From Thelonectria olida (Eukaryota; Ascomycota; Sordariomycetes; Hypocreales; Nectriaceae): DNA of 64,000 bases. The stretch's first letter is position 1. Each line of letters begins with the position of its first letter. Below the pieces are notes generated by a model. It had not been told where the DNA came from and ran no database searches. It worked only from the letters and a program-made list of their open reading frames with translations. The translations under genes were made by a program, and so were the position numbers. Positions 45,665 through 58,269 of the stretch are shown one piece after another. The stretch is from positions 620,001-684,000 of the forward strand of contig JAGPYM010000006.1 of NCBI GenBank assembly GCA_020736575.1, given 5' to 3'.

Positions 45665-48600
45665 AGAACTGAGGGGCATGTTGACATTGGCATGGGCACG
45701 GGCATTCGGATATGAAGGCTTGTATAATATTAGTTTTGACGAGGCTGAATACTAGCTTGGATAGATGACGACACTGAACAAGATGCACATCAAGTTTGGG
45801 TCAGCTTTTGGCTCTTCATTGGTCACATGCCTGTCTTTCAACCGTGTAGGAATTGTTCTCGGGTGCAACGAGCCTACCCTAGACCCTTCTTTGATCAACT
45901 ATCTCAAGAATGTCCAGCAAAAAGTCTCAGTCGAAACCATTGATCATACGTACAAACCCTGCGCCAGAGCGATAAGGTATGCGTAACGTGACTTCAAGAC
46001 AGTTCTTCACGAAGGATCTCTGTAGCCTTGCAAAAGTGGAAAAGGGTGAACGCTTTACAGGCTCCCTTTTCCCCTGAGTATGTCCAGAACACCAGAACGA
46101 CCCGACACATGACTGAGCATAGGGAGATGAATTAATGCGATTGAAATTGAAACAATGGCGAAGACTGTGGTGAAATGCGAGTGGCTTCGCCCAGACGAGC
46201 CTCGGTGGTCGAAACCCTCCTCCGTCTTGCCCCAAACATCACCAGCTCAAGCCCTCCCTCCCTACACTCACTCATGCAATTTCCCGCCCTTTGCCTCCCC
46301 AGACCGGCGAGAGAAAAGCCCGTCGCCCTACTTTCGTTCGTCACATGTCACCGAGTCTCGCCTCGTAGGCAGAAACAAGGAAGGCAAACCCAAGACATAA
46401 CAACGCATCCCTCGAACAAACAAGCAAACAAACAAACGGCCCCGAGCCAAGTCGGCCATTCCTTCTCTCGTCGCACAGAAAATCACCCAAAACACGCCCC
46501 CCCCAGGCTTTCTGGTCAACAGGCAGACTCGGCTCGTCCGTCCGGCTCGGCGAGTCGAGGCTTGGCTTGAAAGGTCGGAGAGACACCAAATGTCTCGGAC
46601 ACCTGCGCACTCAACGCTCGGCAGCGAAGCATTCCATTCGCCGGCAAGTCATATGACTTTCCGTTTTCCTAAACTGGGTACGTAGGTCTTGATTGCCTTC
46701 TTCTGCTCACCGTCTCAAGGCGTCCAAGACACGCATGCCTACATACACGGCTCAGACTGCAGTATGACAACAAACGAGGCAGCCCGAGAAACGAACAACC
46801 CACGCCGACCGGGGGAACCTGCACGATGCGCTCATCGCCTAAAGACGGCAATTCTTAGAATTAGATTCCAAGTGCGTGTCATTCACACGGGGTGCTGCGG
46901 CAACAAGGCGTTTCCCCCGGGCAAAGACATGAAGGCATGGATAGGGAGGATGCTGCATGTCCATGTCCGATGACGCGCAACTCCTCACGGCCAAAGGGAA
47001 ACAACTCCTGCAAAAGAAAAGCCTCCCCCCTGAGAACGTCGGAGAAAGAAAGATTCCTTCCAAGCCCCTGCGAGGGCGAGGGTGCAAGCAACGAAAAGGC
47101 TCATGCTGGTCAAGAAGTGTCCAACAATAGCAACACCGAAGAGGATACCAAACTAACCCCCTAAAAAGGAAAAAAATAAAATACGAAACGCATTCTACCT
47201 GTTGGCGCCTGTTCCTTCTAGTCTGACGCACGTCGTTTCTTTCTAGGTTCTTTTTTTTTTTTTTCGCGGATGTATGTCGTTGGATCCGCGACGTGGACGA
47301 ATAGGTCCCTCCTTGATGCTGATGACTTACACTCAAGACACGCCCTGGCCAACAATGTACAAATGCCGTAGTTGATCGGTATTGATTAATCAAGTAATGG
47401 AATGCCACCCGAGACACCATACACAGAACACACAGGCAAATAGGGGGCGGATGGCGGATGGCGGAATGGGCAGCACAGACAGAGCTGTCACTGCCGGATA
47501 GTACTACATTGCAAACACAAAGCCTTAGACACGGACGAGGTTCTTCGCTCGGATGCTGTTGGGGTTGTACAACTGAATCACGCTTCCTCTCTCTCAGTCT
47601 ATCTCGCCCACAAAAAAGTGTAGAAAGTTTCCCCGACAAGGGGAACGATGCTTATGCCTTAACTGCCCCCCTCCCAACAACATGTAAGATAGAGGAACCC
47701 TAGGTGTTGGAGAGGGACAGTTAGTTGCCTGGTTCACCAAGCCTCGCGAGATGATGCGAAAGGGCCGAATGCTCACTGTTGGCGAAGGGAGAGGAGTGAC
47801 TGAACTGTTGGTTATACCCTGCCCTGCCCTGCCAGGCAAAAGTCGCGTGCCGCACCAAAAGAAGCAAAAAGCAGAAACATCACATTATCCACATAGTGCG
47901 TGCATCGCGAGCGGTTTGTTAGTCCCAGCAGCCAGCATGAATGAGCCGCCATTGAGTCCCCAACCGCCGGCCCCCCTGAGATGAGCTCATCATTCACTCA
48001 TTCCCTCCCAACTTTGCAGACACCTTGAGGATCCGTCAATCTGACGTTGACCTCCCTGCTTGTCAATTTCATCCCATGAGAAATTCCAACCCCCGAGTTC
48101 CAAGACGGTTAGAGAAACAAAGCCAGGTCTGGGCCAAGCAAAGGCAAACAACATATCCAAGGGGGGGGGACCGGGCCACACGGCGCAGGATGCCGCTGAA
48201 TGAATTAGGAGGGTCCGTGAGTTGTTCGAGAGAAGTTCTGTCTTTCTTGATGAGATTGAGATTTGAGATTGATTTGGTGCTCGGGCCAGGTCGAAAGAGA
48301 CAAGAAAGAGAGACAGTGGCTTGCTTTCACCTTGATTGCGTCCCTTTAGCCGCACGCCCCCCTTTCCTCTTGCTTGGTTAGGGCCTCTCTTGGGCTTGGG
48401 TCTTGGTTAATAAACAAAGGCCAGAGGAGCCAATGTAGACGAAGCAACTCTAAAGCTCGGGGCGCCCTATGAGGGAGGCGAGGGCCTCAACTCCTCTTCG
48501 CGGGTGCTTCTCCCACCTCCCGGCCGACTGCGAGAATCATCAGCAATGCAACAACAAGGAGCCTGGATGGAGACCCGAGGATGCGCTTCGTACGTCTGAG

Positions 48601-51600
48601 AAAGGCCAGATCCTGGACCGTCAAAACCCCTTCCATCTCCCGCAGAGTCGCCCCCTTGCCCATGGCGTTTGTGACAAGCCCCAAGCCCCAAGCCCCCCCA
48701 GCCTCTTCTCTCCTCCTTCCTGTGGTTTATTAGCCCAGTGGAGAGTGTTTGCTGGCTTGTCGTCTCGGATTCTCCCAACGCCCGTCTGAGCTTCTTCTTC
48801 GTCTTGTTCTTTTCTCTCCGATCCAGCCAGACCCTTGGTCATCTCCCTCTGCCTCATCCTTCGCCTCCCTCCTAGATCCCTGCCCTCCCTCGAACAAGAA
48901 TTCCTTGTTTCGGCCAGTGCCCAATGGCCACCTGCACATTGCCCACTGTCCTTGTACCCTCCCTCTGCCTCCCCGGTGGTTCGGTCCCCACCCGGCTTGA
49001 GCCTCCGATGACGTTCCGTGTCCCCCGGTGAAGTCAACGACTCGTCCGCTGACTCCGTTCCAACTTGGCGCCCCCGGCGCTCCGGACGAGTCTGGGATAT
49101 CCTGGCGTAGGAAGGAAGAGGGGCCATTGACTCCATCGAAAAGCCAGCCACGAGCAGGAGGAATCGACGGTTCAATGGACGGCACATATCAGGGCCATTA
49201 TAACAACACACGCGCACAACCCATAAACCAAATAATAATCCAAAAATAATAAACCCATCCCAAGCTTCGCCACACGTATTCCTTCGCCGATAACCCCAGT
49301 CAGCCTGGTAATTAACAGCTGTCATCCATTTCCATGGTCCACCCCCGCATCCACTGACCAAGCTCCCGGAACCGAATCCGCGGCCGGTTTCAACTCCCAT
49401 CAAACAAATCAAAAACAAATATCGAAAATGAGCCTTGGCCCTTGATTTGCATCCTTCGGCCTCTCTTCCCTGCACACCACGCCCTGCCACTGGTTATTCT
49501 TTTTTTTTTTTTTCCTTCTGGCGGCTAAAAAAAAAACGTGACTGTATAGATATGCGAGTAATGGCCTGATGCCCACAAATGATTCATTCAATGCGTGGTC
49601 CTGGCGCCGAAAGGCATGTTTCCTGTCGTGAATTGCGTCTTCTTTGTTGCTTCATGTTTGCACTGCAACTGTGAAACACACAAAATGGAGCCAACCCGGA
49701 CAAGGGGCGACGAGTCAGGAAACGGCTTGGTGCACTCTTGTCGGTTTCGGCGGCCTGGTGACGGTGACGATGGCGCCTTGCGAGAGGTGTTCCAGCATGA
49801 CCTTTCAGATGACACTGACAGGTTGACGTGGCAGGTCCTATTGCGTAGGAAGAAGTAGGGGGGTTGTTCCGAGGTGGATGCTCCAGCGAGCTGGCCTTAG
49901 GTCCTTTTGCCCATGTGGACGTCGACGGAGCGAGTGCTGTAGTTACTTCGCACGAGTAGTGGTGGTGTTCGACTGAGCGCAAGCGCTGCTACGTCAGTGA
50001 ATGTGAGAGATGACCGCCAACGACGCCTCAACGCTGAGTTCAGTACGCATCACCATCATCAGATGACACTCGCTGACACCTCGGCATAGTCGTTGGCGCT
50101 TTTCTGTCCTTGTCTTTTTTTTTTTTTTTTTCTTCTCTTCTTCGTTTGAGCCGACTCTTCTTCGTCCGTCGGAATGTGATAACTCGTCCGCATACGGACA
50201 GAGTGGTGCTGTGTATGCCTCCTCACCTGACTGTTGCTGCTGAATCTTGTCGTCGACATATGCATATGAAAAAAAGGCCGCAATCAATATCTCCCCTCCT
50301 TCTGCGTCTGTTGGCCTCCCGGAGCTCTGTCCGATCCCTCGCATCGTACCGGATTTGGCCTGTCCGTGGTTCAATGGCATTCACTGCCGACCAATTTCTG
50401 ACAGCCATCATCATCACCCCATGCCATGGGCTCAGGTGCCAGCCCATAACTCTCACGATACTCGCACCAAAAGCCTCACATTGACAGCCCTATGTGATAG
50501 CTCAGGTTTCACAAACTGCGCGCAGTAACAAGACAGCCACGCATAGGTGCGATTGCTTCGACCGCCATACCAGAGGGGCGGTGTCTGATGCTGCTCCAAT
50601 TTGCTGCGTCTTACCCTGTGTCTCTTCCTTTTGCCGAGAGTCTGGTTAGACATCACACACCCCTTCCGTCATATGTGCACCTTCATCATTCATGCTTCAC
50701 CCATCTTTGCCGTAGACTGACTGGTGTCCTGCTGGTCGCGAGCATCCACCGTCCATCTTGAACTGCATCTGGAGAAGAGGGAGGAGGCGTGTCTCGAAAG
50801 GCAACAGCCTGTGTCCGCAAAGTGACAAGTCAGTCTGCAAGGCGACACGTGGGGGCCGGCCCGAGCCCGACGTGACCAGAGGTCCGGCACCACCTCCGCG
50901 AGGAACGACCCGCTGCCTTGTGTCGGAACGGCGATAGTGGCCCATTGTGCCCAGAAGGTACATACGGACTGAGTAAGACGTTCACGCGCGGGCGGCGTGG
51001 CCCCTCGCTTCTGCAGCACGCCACCGCCGTGACAAGACTCTACCAAGTAGAGCGAGACGCAGCAGCAGGTGCAGTAGGCGCAACCGTAAATGGCATATCA
51101 TGGTTGCATGCTTAATGTCAGCATGCCCATGGCCGCCTGCAGCCCAGCTGACCCAACTCTAGTCCGTTCATGATAAATAAACCCAGCGACTAGACCGCGG
51201 TGAAGAACGCGGTGAGAGACACAGGGCTGAGAGCTTGGCCTGCGTCTAGAACCAAAATGGGGCCAGCATGGCGTCTTCGCTCGAGGCCAAGATATGTAGC
51301 AGTGGCATAGCACCGCTGAGCCTGCTCTTGTCCCCAGACTCGGGGAAATGAGCCAATCTCACAGGCAATGTTCTAGCTTTCTTCGTGTATTGAGCAATCA
51401 GCCCTGTTCCAAGTTTCAATGTTCCAGAAGCCCACCACGTTGTAAGCACTCCAGTCCAGCTTCTGCTCGATAGCCGAATCGGTCTCGTCTGCCAACGGAG
51501 AGCAAGGGCTTGAGCAAAGCCTCGATGCCATGGCCCATCGCGAAATACGTATGTAAATGTTCCAATTTTGGAAAAATATGCCTGCTATCTTTGCCCGTGG

Positions 51601-54600
51601 ACCATGATTGGGGGAATGATGCCATCTTGGCCATGTTGCACCGGGCGGCGGATCACTGCCTGTTCGCCGACCTGGGTGCAATCTCGGCTCTGAATCTGAC
51701 TGTTCTGACAGCACCGCCTTGCTTCACTAAGCTACGACGCGGCAAAGCCCGCCCACGCCCACCCACGCCCTCAACTCCTGTCAAGATACCAGTCACGACG
51801 GCGGTGAACCTTCTCAAGACGGCTTCATTGGTTCCTCGTGTTCCGCAAATGAGGCCGTGAAATCTGGCCTAGCATTGAAGCTCACCCCTTGCATCGATAG
51901 AAGGATCTCCGTCCAGGATCAAGTGGTGGGCCTCAAGAACCTTTGACAAGATACGGATGCTGGAAGTATGTAGCACTCCGTATGTATGTGAGAAGACCTG
52001 TGCAGACTGTTCCAAAGCTTCAGGCCAACCCCAGTCAATTGCGGAGAATGATCGACAAACGCTGCCAACAGCCAACAGTTGTTTGACTGCGAATGCCAGT
52101 CCTTATGCTGACTCGCCATTGAATTCAGGGGTCACCGGTCCGGAGCCTCGAGAAGGATTCTAGAAGGCTGAGACCTAAGCCATCAAGCCCCCTTCCCAAT
52201 CCCCAACTTGCGAGCAACAGCGCATCGGAAGATGGCTGCTTCGTAATTGAGATCCAACTCACCCAACAGGTGCCTGGCGGATCATGACCAAAGGTGAAAC
52301 ATGAGAATGAAGCACAGCCTGGGCTCACAGGGCGAGCACCAAGTAGAGCCACGCATGGCTCCTCACGTAATTACTGTCGTGTTGCTTGTCAGAATGCGAC
52401 CTTGGCCTGATCATGTTTGATATCCGTGAAGGCCGGGGCATTCGAGTCGAGGAGACGCTAGGACTTGTCAAACCAGTTTCAAAACCAACACATGCTCAAG
52501 CACCTGGGGCAACAGGCTCTGTGGTCCGCCTTGGCCGTGTATTGAAACTCTGGTGTCCTCTGCAAAGATTGCGTCAAGTAGACAAGGGGTGAGCTTCGTC
52601 AGCTTGTTCTGTGCAGTAACTTGCCTTACGCGGTGTGTAGCGGTGTGCCGAGAAAGGGAACTGGCCTCGCTTTGCATCGCATCAACATGGCACCACAGAC
52701 GTACCGTGGAACGTCAAGCGATTGCCTCGTCGTTCGAGGTGCTTGGGACCGCTGCCTGAGCAGCTTCTGCCTTCCGCTGATTATTTAGACAAGGCAGAAT
52801 CGCAAAGAATCGTATTCGAAGGCACTCATTTCCCGGATGGAGTGGGACGCAGCGGCCGCTAATTGAGACCACCTAGTCTCCAAGCCGTTGGCATGGCTAT
52901 TCCGGGGATCGGTCCCGAGAAATTGGTCAAATTCGCCCGTTGCTCTTCTGCCTCGAAGGTTCTAGGGTCGACATCTCGACATGAATCCTCTGTATTTCCA
53001 CATCTCGAATTCAATGGCCAGGATTCCAACCCTCTTGCTTCATCACCCAGCATTTCCCCACGTCAACAAGGAGCACCCCTTGCTCAACAGCACATCACCA
53101 GATGATGTGCAGCAGGCCCAAGCGCCCCGCCATCAGAAGGGGCGTGTCGTTCTAAACCAGTCTGTCTCAGACTCTGTCCCCTTTGCAATTCCACCACCGA
53201 CTTGCAAGTCAGGCCAGCACAATACCGAGATGGAATCGTTTCTCCGTCGCGGCTTTCGTCCCCGGCTGGCCCTTCCCCGGAACATGGGGCGGCGCTGAGC
53301 CCTCATCGAGGTCCGGCCCCTGCTCGCCGGGGAGCGAGCTTCACCGCGGAAGACATCTGTTGCAAATCCCGGTGGCTTTTTGGTTGAGTAGCGTGTTGTA
53401 GATAAATTGCTTCACATTCCGCATATTTGGGTCAAGCCCTCAGACAGAGTGCGAAGCTCCTGTGTTTGTCTTTCTTTGCCCTTTTTTGTTGAGCACACTG
53501 CTTGGCAACGTTGAACAGCTTCCGGTCCCACTGCTCTTGTGTTGCTGTGAGTGCTATATCGGACTTGCAACTTGAGGGCTGAAGGGGTTGACCGGTCAAG
53601 GCAAAAGGGTTTATCGGCGTGCTCAGTATCAAGTACTCCGTACGCCCTACAAGGACTGAGAACCACGGCAAGGGAGGAGGAGGCAGCAGACATACATGAC
53701 TGACTCGCTGTCGTCTCAAATTGCCGCTGTGGTCCTGTGCGGCCCTTGGATTGGGTCAAATTGGCCCCTGTCGTCACATCACAGTCATAGCTCCCATCGA
53801 CGTACGGATACACAGTAGCTTCTGAAATCGCGACAAAGGCAAACGTCGTCACTTTGGCCCAAGAATCTCGCCTGCTTACTGGAGCCCGCTCGGCGCCTCT
53901 TGAGGTTTGACCCAGGAACAATGTACTGTAGCGTGGCGGCACTCGACTTGTGGCATTAAATCCCCTCAACTCGGCTGCCCCGTCATGCGAGAGCCTATCG
54001 CCGTGGCCCAACACGATTTGGGCTGATCAGTTGATCATGAGAGCAATCAACTGCCGTGCCTGCCGCGCCGACAAGCAGCTAGAGTGACGGAAAACAGCTA
54101 CGTAGAGTGAATTATGTCCGAGTAGCATGGCCTAGAGGCTTCCCAAGGAACCTACCAGGTGACGACCAGCGGGTCCTCGCGAGGAATGGGCCTAAGAATC
54201 TGCATCTATTCGTACAGATGCAGGCTGAAGTTGCTGTCAGCGTGCAACCACATCGCGTCTCTCGGGCCTCGCAACGAGGGGAATGCAGCGGCAGGCGCGC
54301 AAGGAGACGGGCGCTCCCGCTCTTCATCCGCCCCAATTTCCTAATTAGTAGAGGTTCCGGATCCGGACCGCTATCACACCAAGGCCTTCACGTGGGATGC
54401 CTTTGCCTATCGCACGTCTGAATATGCCATTCGTCTGGGACATGGCCGGCCAGGGGACAGGTTGCCCGATAGGCACAGTACATATGTAAACTAATTGGTT
54501 TTGCATAATCGTCCATCCTGAGCTGGTAGCCATCCCTCGTTTCTGCGGGGGTTGCAGTTGCGGGAGGATGGCTCGTGCAGAATGACCGTTTGAGCAGTAG

Positions 54601-57600
54601 TCAAGACGTAACGAGGAACTCATGTTTGGGGGCGCCGAGTCGTGGAACGACATCCGACCCGAGTGCGTGTAACCCAGATCCAAGGGGGGCTGATTCTGAG
54701 CTTCGGCAATTCTGCAAGACAAACACGGTTCAATATGCGGCCGGATCCATTGTTGAGAGCGGAGGCAGGGGTGGTCTAAGATTCTTCGCTGAAAATCAAG
54801 CCTCAAAGGCGATCAAACACGCTGAAGGTATTTGACATTGACAAATAACCGCTCACGCGCCAGAAAGCTTCTGATTGACTTGTTCTTCTCTGGCTGGGCG
54901 ACGTGCGGGTGTGTGCTGTGTAGTCCATACACGCATCCGCTCCCACGAAGTACGAAGTAATCATTGCTCCGTCGTTAGAGTAAGCCAGAACCGTAACGGA
55001 CCAATCTCACGGTTCCCTGCTGTGCCACTCGTTGCTGGCATGGCATTGCGGGCATGCAATGCATCAGGTGCCCGCACGCAATGACGCGATACACTGCGCG
55101 CCGAGATTGGACAGCGACACGTTGCGTCCTGGCCCGGAGACGCAGATGATGTCCATGAAGGATGCAAACCGATGGCTTCTCGGATTCGACCGCAAGGCCG
55201 TCCTGCAGCTGCAACCCTGACTGCACTGCTTGGCTTGGTGGTTGTTGTCTTTGCTCAAAGAGGGTGATCATTTCGGCACAGTGTTTTGGAGAGGCACGTG
55301 GTCGCAGCCCATCGTATAATCGAAATTGAGGGCGTGTCGGGTCCAAGTCTTGGTACGGGATTGTCGGCATCCTCGCTCACACCTTATTCTTTGACCGTGT
55401 ATGAAGACGAGTCACGCCAGCCCCAAACAAGACTCTCGAAGAAACAAACCCAGCAGGTTCCATCGTGGCCCCAAAGAATTTCTTGGCGAGCATGCGTCTC
55501 ATCCAGTCCCTAGAGTCGGAGGCCTCGGAGTATGTGTTTGCATTTTTGCTGTAGACGCGAGCTGTTAAAGGTTGACTCATCTTCGCAAATGAGGTACATA
55601 TGCACTCTGATTTCCAAGGTGCTAAATATCTGGACCGTTGAGGGAAAAAAGCGTGCAATGTAAGGAACGCGTACTGATGACGAACGTCAGATAAGATAGA
55701 GAGAGGGGCAGCCAAGGCCATCTCCAAGACTTGGCCGCACTCTCGTTAGTCTGACTGCATAGAGCAAAGACGGAGAAGTTCCAGCGGAATCGGAGGATGC
55801 CAGCTTCAGAACGCAGCCAACGCTTTGGGTAATGGCCGACACTTCCAATAGCAAGCTCAGGGGAAATCCTTGGATGCCTCCGAACCTGAACAAACAGGAA
55901 GGCCGTCCCATGAGGGCAATTCAAGAACCGAAACCCCAAGTATTTAGAAATCGTTGCCGAATGAATGTAACGTGAGAGCGACTTGAGAAGCCATGATGTA
56001 ACTAGCATCGAGGCGGGTTGCCATGATGTGTATCTCAAAGACCGATGCAAGTGCAACCACAATTCGACCACTCAAATATCTTGAGGCAAAAGGTCTAGGA
56101 CATTCCTAAGCGCTGTCGACATTCGCCGCGTGACACCCTCTGTCGTCCTGCATCGGTATACTGCTCTCCTTTTCGGGCACCTTTCATGCTCCGCGCGTCC
56201 CACTCTGTGATGTCGAGAACCCCTACGTCACCCTATGAGCCAGGGCGGGACCCTCGCGTCACTTCATCCTTGGTTGGGTTGTTAAGACGGACGTAGGTTG
56301 TAGGAATACTACTTCCAAGCGCACCATAATTTCTTCCATGCTTTCCTTCTTGCCCTTGTGCGTCCATTCCGATCTCGCGGTGCTCATGACGGGAGATCTG
56401 CCAGGGTCCGCAAGGTCCCCCATTTGGGATCTTTGAGGGTCTAAAAGTGCGATAGACTGGGTTCCGAGGCTGCTGAGCGGGAGCGAAGGGGGTGGCGGCT
56501 GTCATCCGAACCTCCCACCGCTGACGAGCACTGATATATTCTCGAGGCTGCCACTGACCGTCTCATGGCGACAAGCGTCAGTTCTACTCGCCCTCATTCA
56601 AATGGCACCAGTGAGACGGGCCCCGGACCCATGTCTCACAGCGGGGACCCCTTGAGATCACCCTAGGGACCGAGCATCGGCACCACTTGATGTCTCAGCC
56701 GATTGGCACACTGCGGGACAGGAACGTCATTATTCCCCCCACGTCACACACCTCGCTCGAATTCCAGCAAATCAGATTCCTCCTGGCGGCTATGCCTGGC
56801 CCAGCTCGTCGGTGCATTTCGACAGCGGCACTGCTTTTGTGTTTCGTCCTCACTGGGCGGTTGTGTTGAACTTGATAGTGAGGCCCCGGTGCCCTCTGAC
56901 TCAATATCCTACACGCTCCCGTTACCCGAGTGGCATGATACGCCTATGGCTTTCCCTCTTTGAAGATACTAAGCGAATAGAAGGACCGCATGCGATGTAA
57001 TGATGTCGCCATGACTAACATCTCCAGATCTGCTACACCTCAGCAACGTCCAGTTACGTTCCGTGTGTTTTTCCCGGCGCCTGCGCCAAGCGGCTCCGCA
57101 CCAGGACTGTCGCAGGACCACCACATGATCAAGATTGTGATTGTCCAAATGTCGGTGTACAGTGCAGTTTGCTTGTCATCTGTTGCATCCCGCAAGACTC
57201 CTCGATGTGAATTGAACAATTCGGTACTGAGCGAGGAGGAGTATCGCGATGCGCGGCTGGTAGTGACATTGCACTACGTATCTCAGGCAGTCCTTCTGTA
57301 TCGTGCGAGGCTGTAGTGAAGGTTCTCTGAGGCATTGAAAGGCTTTTTTTGACCACTCATCTCAAGCGCAATTTTTGTCTCCAGAGCCACATTCAATTCG
57401 CAAAGGGGTCGGCGTTAAAATGTCCAGTTTTGTTGCCCTCCATTCTCCCGACGGAAGGCATCCCATCAGCTCAGTTTACGTGGATCGCTGGCAGCAGTGA
57501 TGGAGGGTCGAGATACTGGGCGATGGCGGGGCGCTGACAAGGCTGCAGAGAAGCGCTGCACCTCAGGTTCGCGACAGTGGCGGGCGTGTAAGACTGACGA

Positions 57601-57888
57601 TGGATGACGGATTTCGAAGTATGTACTGTACGGCCGAGATACGAATACTCTGGGCGGATCCACATGGGCATCCTGGCTGCTCAAGGAGTTTTGATGGCCA
57701 CACCCCTCTCCTACCGTCCGCGGTACGTAGCTTGTCGCTGGGCGCAGCCTCTATTGCCCTCCTGTTTGGCTGAAGCCCATGCATGGAAATGACGGGAGTC
57801 GGCGCCAGAGGATCGACAGATTGATGATCTCATTCCGTTGTTGGTTGTCCCAGGCGTTTGTTTCAAGATGTCCCGGGCCCGACCATTG

Positions 57889-58269
57889 TCAGTCTCCTCG
57901 AATCATCTGGTGGCGGAACTCTGCGAGAGCATGTCGCAATTCGATGTCTGGCGTTGACTTTTCGGAGCCTGGGATCTGGACCTTAGGGGCCGAAGGCTCT
58001 AACTTAGAGCGCTGGATTGCTGTAGATGCACTTTTTTTTTTCTTCCTGCTCGACTTGCCCATGACGCTGTCCAAATCGCCGTCCGGGTCATTGATGCGAT
58101 TGGTCTCTTCCCCGCATTATTTTTGCTTCTCCTTGTCTGCCGGTCGCCACACGCCTTTGTGCTTGCGCATTGTCGAAACTCGAGGTCAACCAACATACTG
58201 TTTCCCATTTGTGGTGTTGAGCCAATCCGATTCAAGGAAACATGAAGAAGTGAATCGGGAGGAATCCAG
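57889..58269 (-). pseudogene. Possible decayed coding relic
   Basis: One minus-strand frame reads as a Lys/Glu/Asp-balanced protein: it includes VMGKSSRKKKKSAST and STPDIELRHALAEFRHQM. It is broken by TGA at 58186-58188 and TAA at 58117-58119; each is one C-to-T change from a sense codon (CGA, CAA). No family is recognised. Chance is a real alternative. Confidence 0.25.

Noticed and set aside
46839..47639. 266-codon minus-strand frame in the gene desert
   Set aside because: Cys/Arg/Ser-rich, crosses a T tract giving poly-Lys, no domain.
48621..49490. 289-codon minus-strand frame
   Set aside because: Gly/Arg/Glu-rich low-complexity reading, no domain or intron signals.
52386..52592. 68-codon plus-strand frame with balanced composition
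   Set aside because: Length is within chance; no family or splice support.
53412..54014. 200-codon minus-strand frame
   Set aside because: No domain, mixed composition typical of chance.
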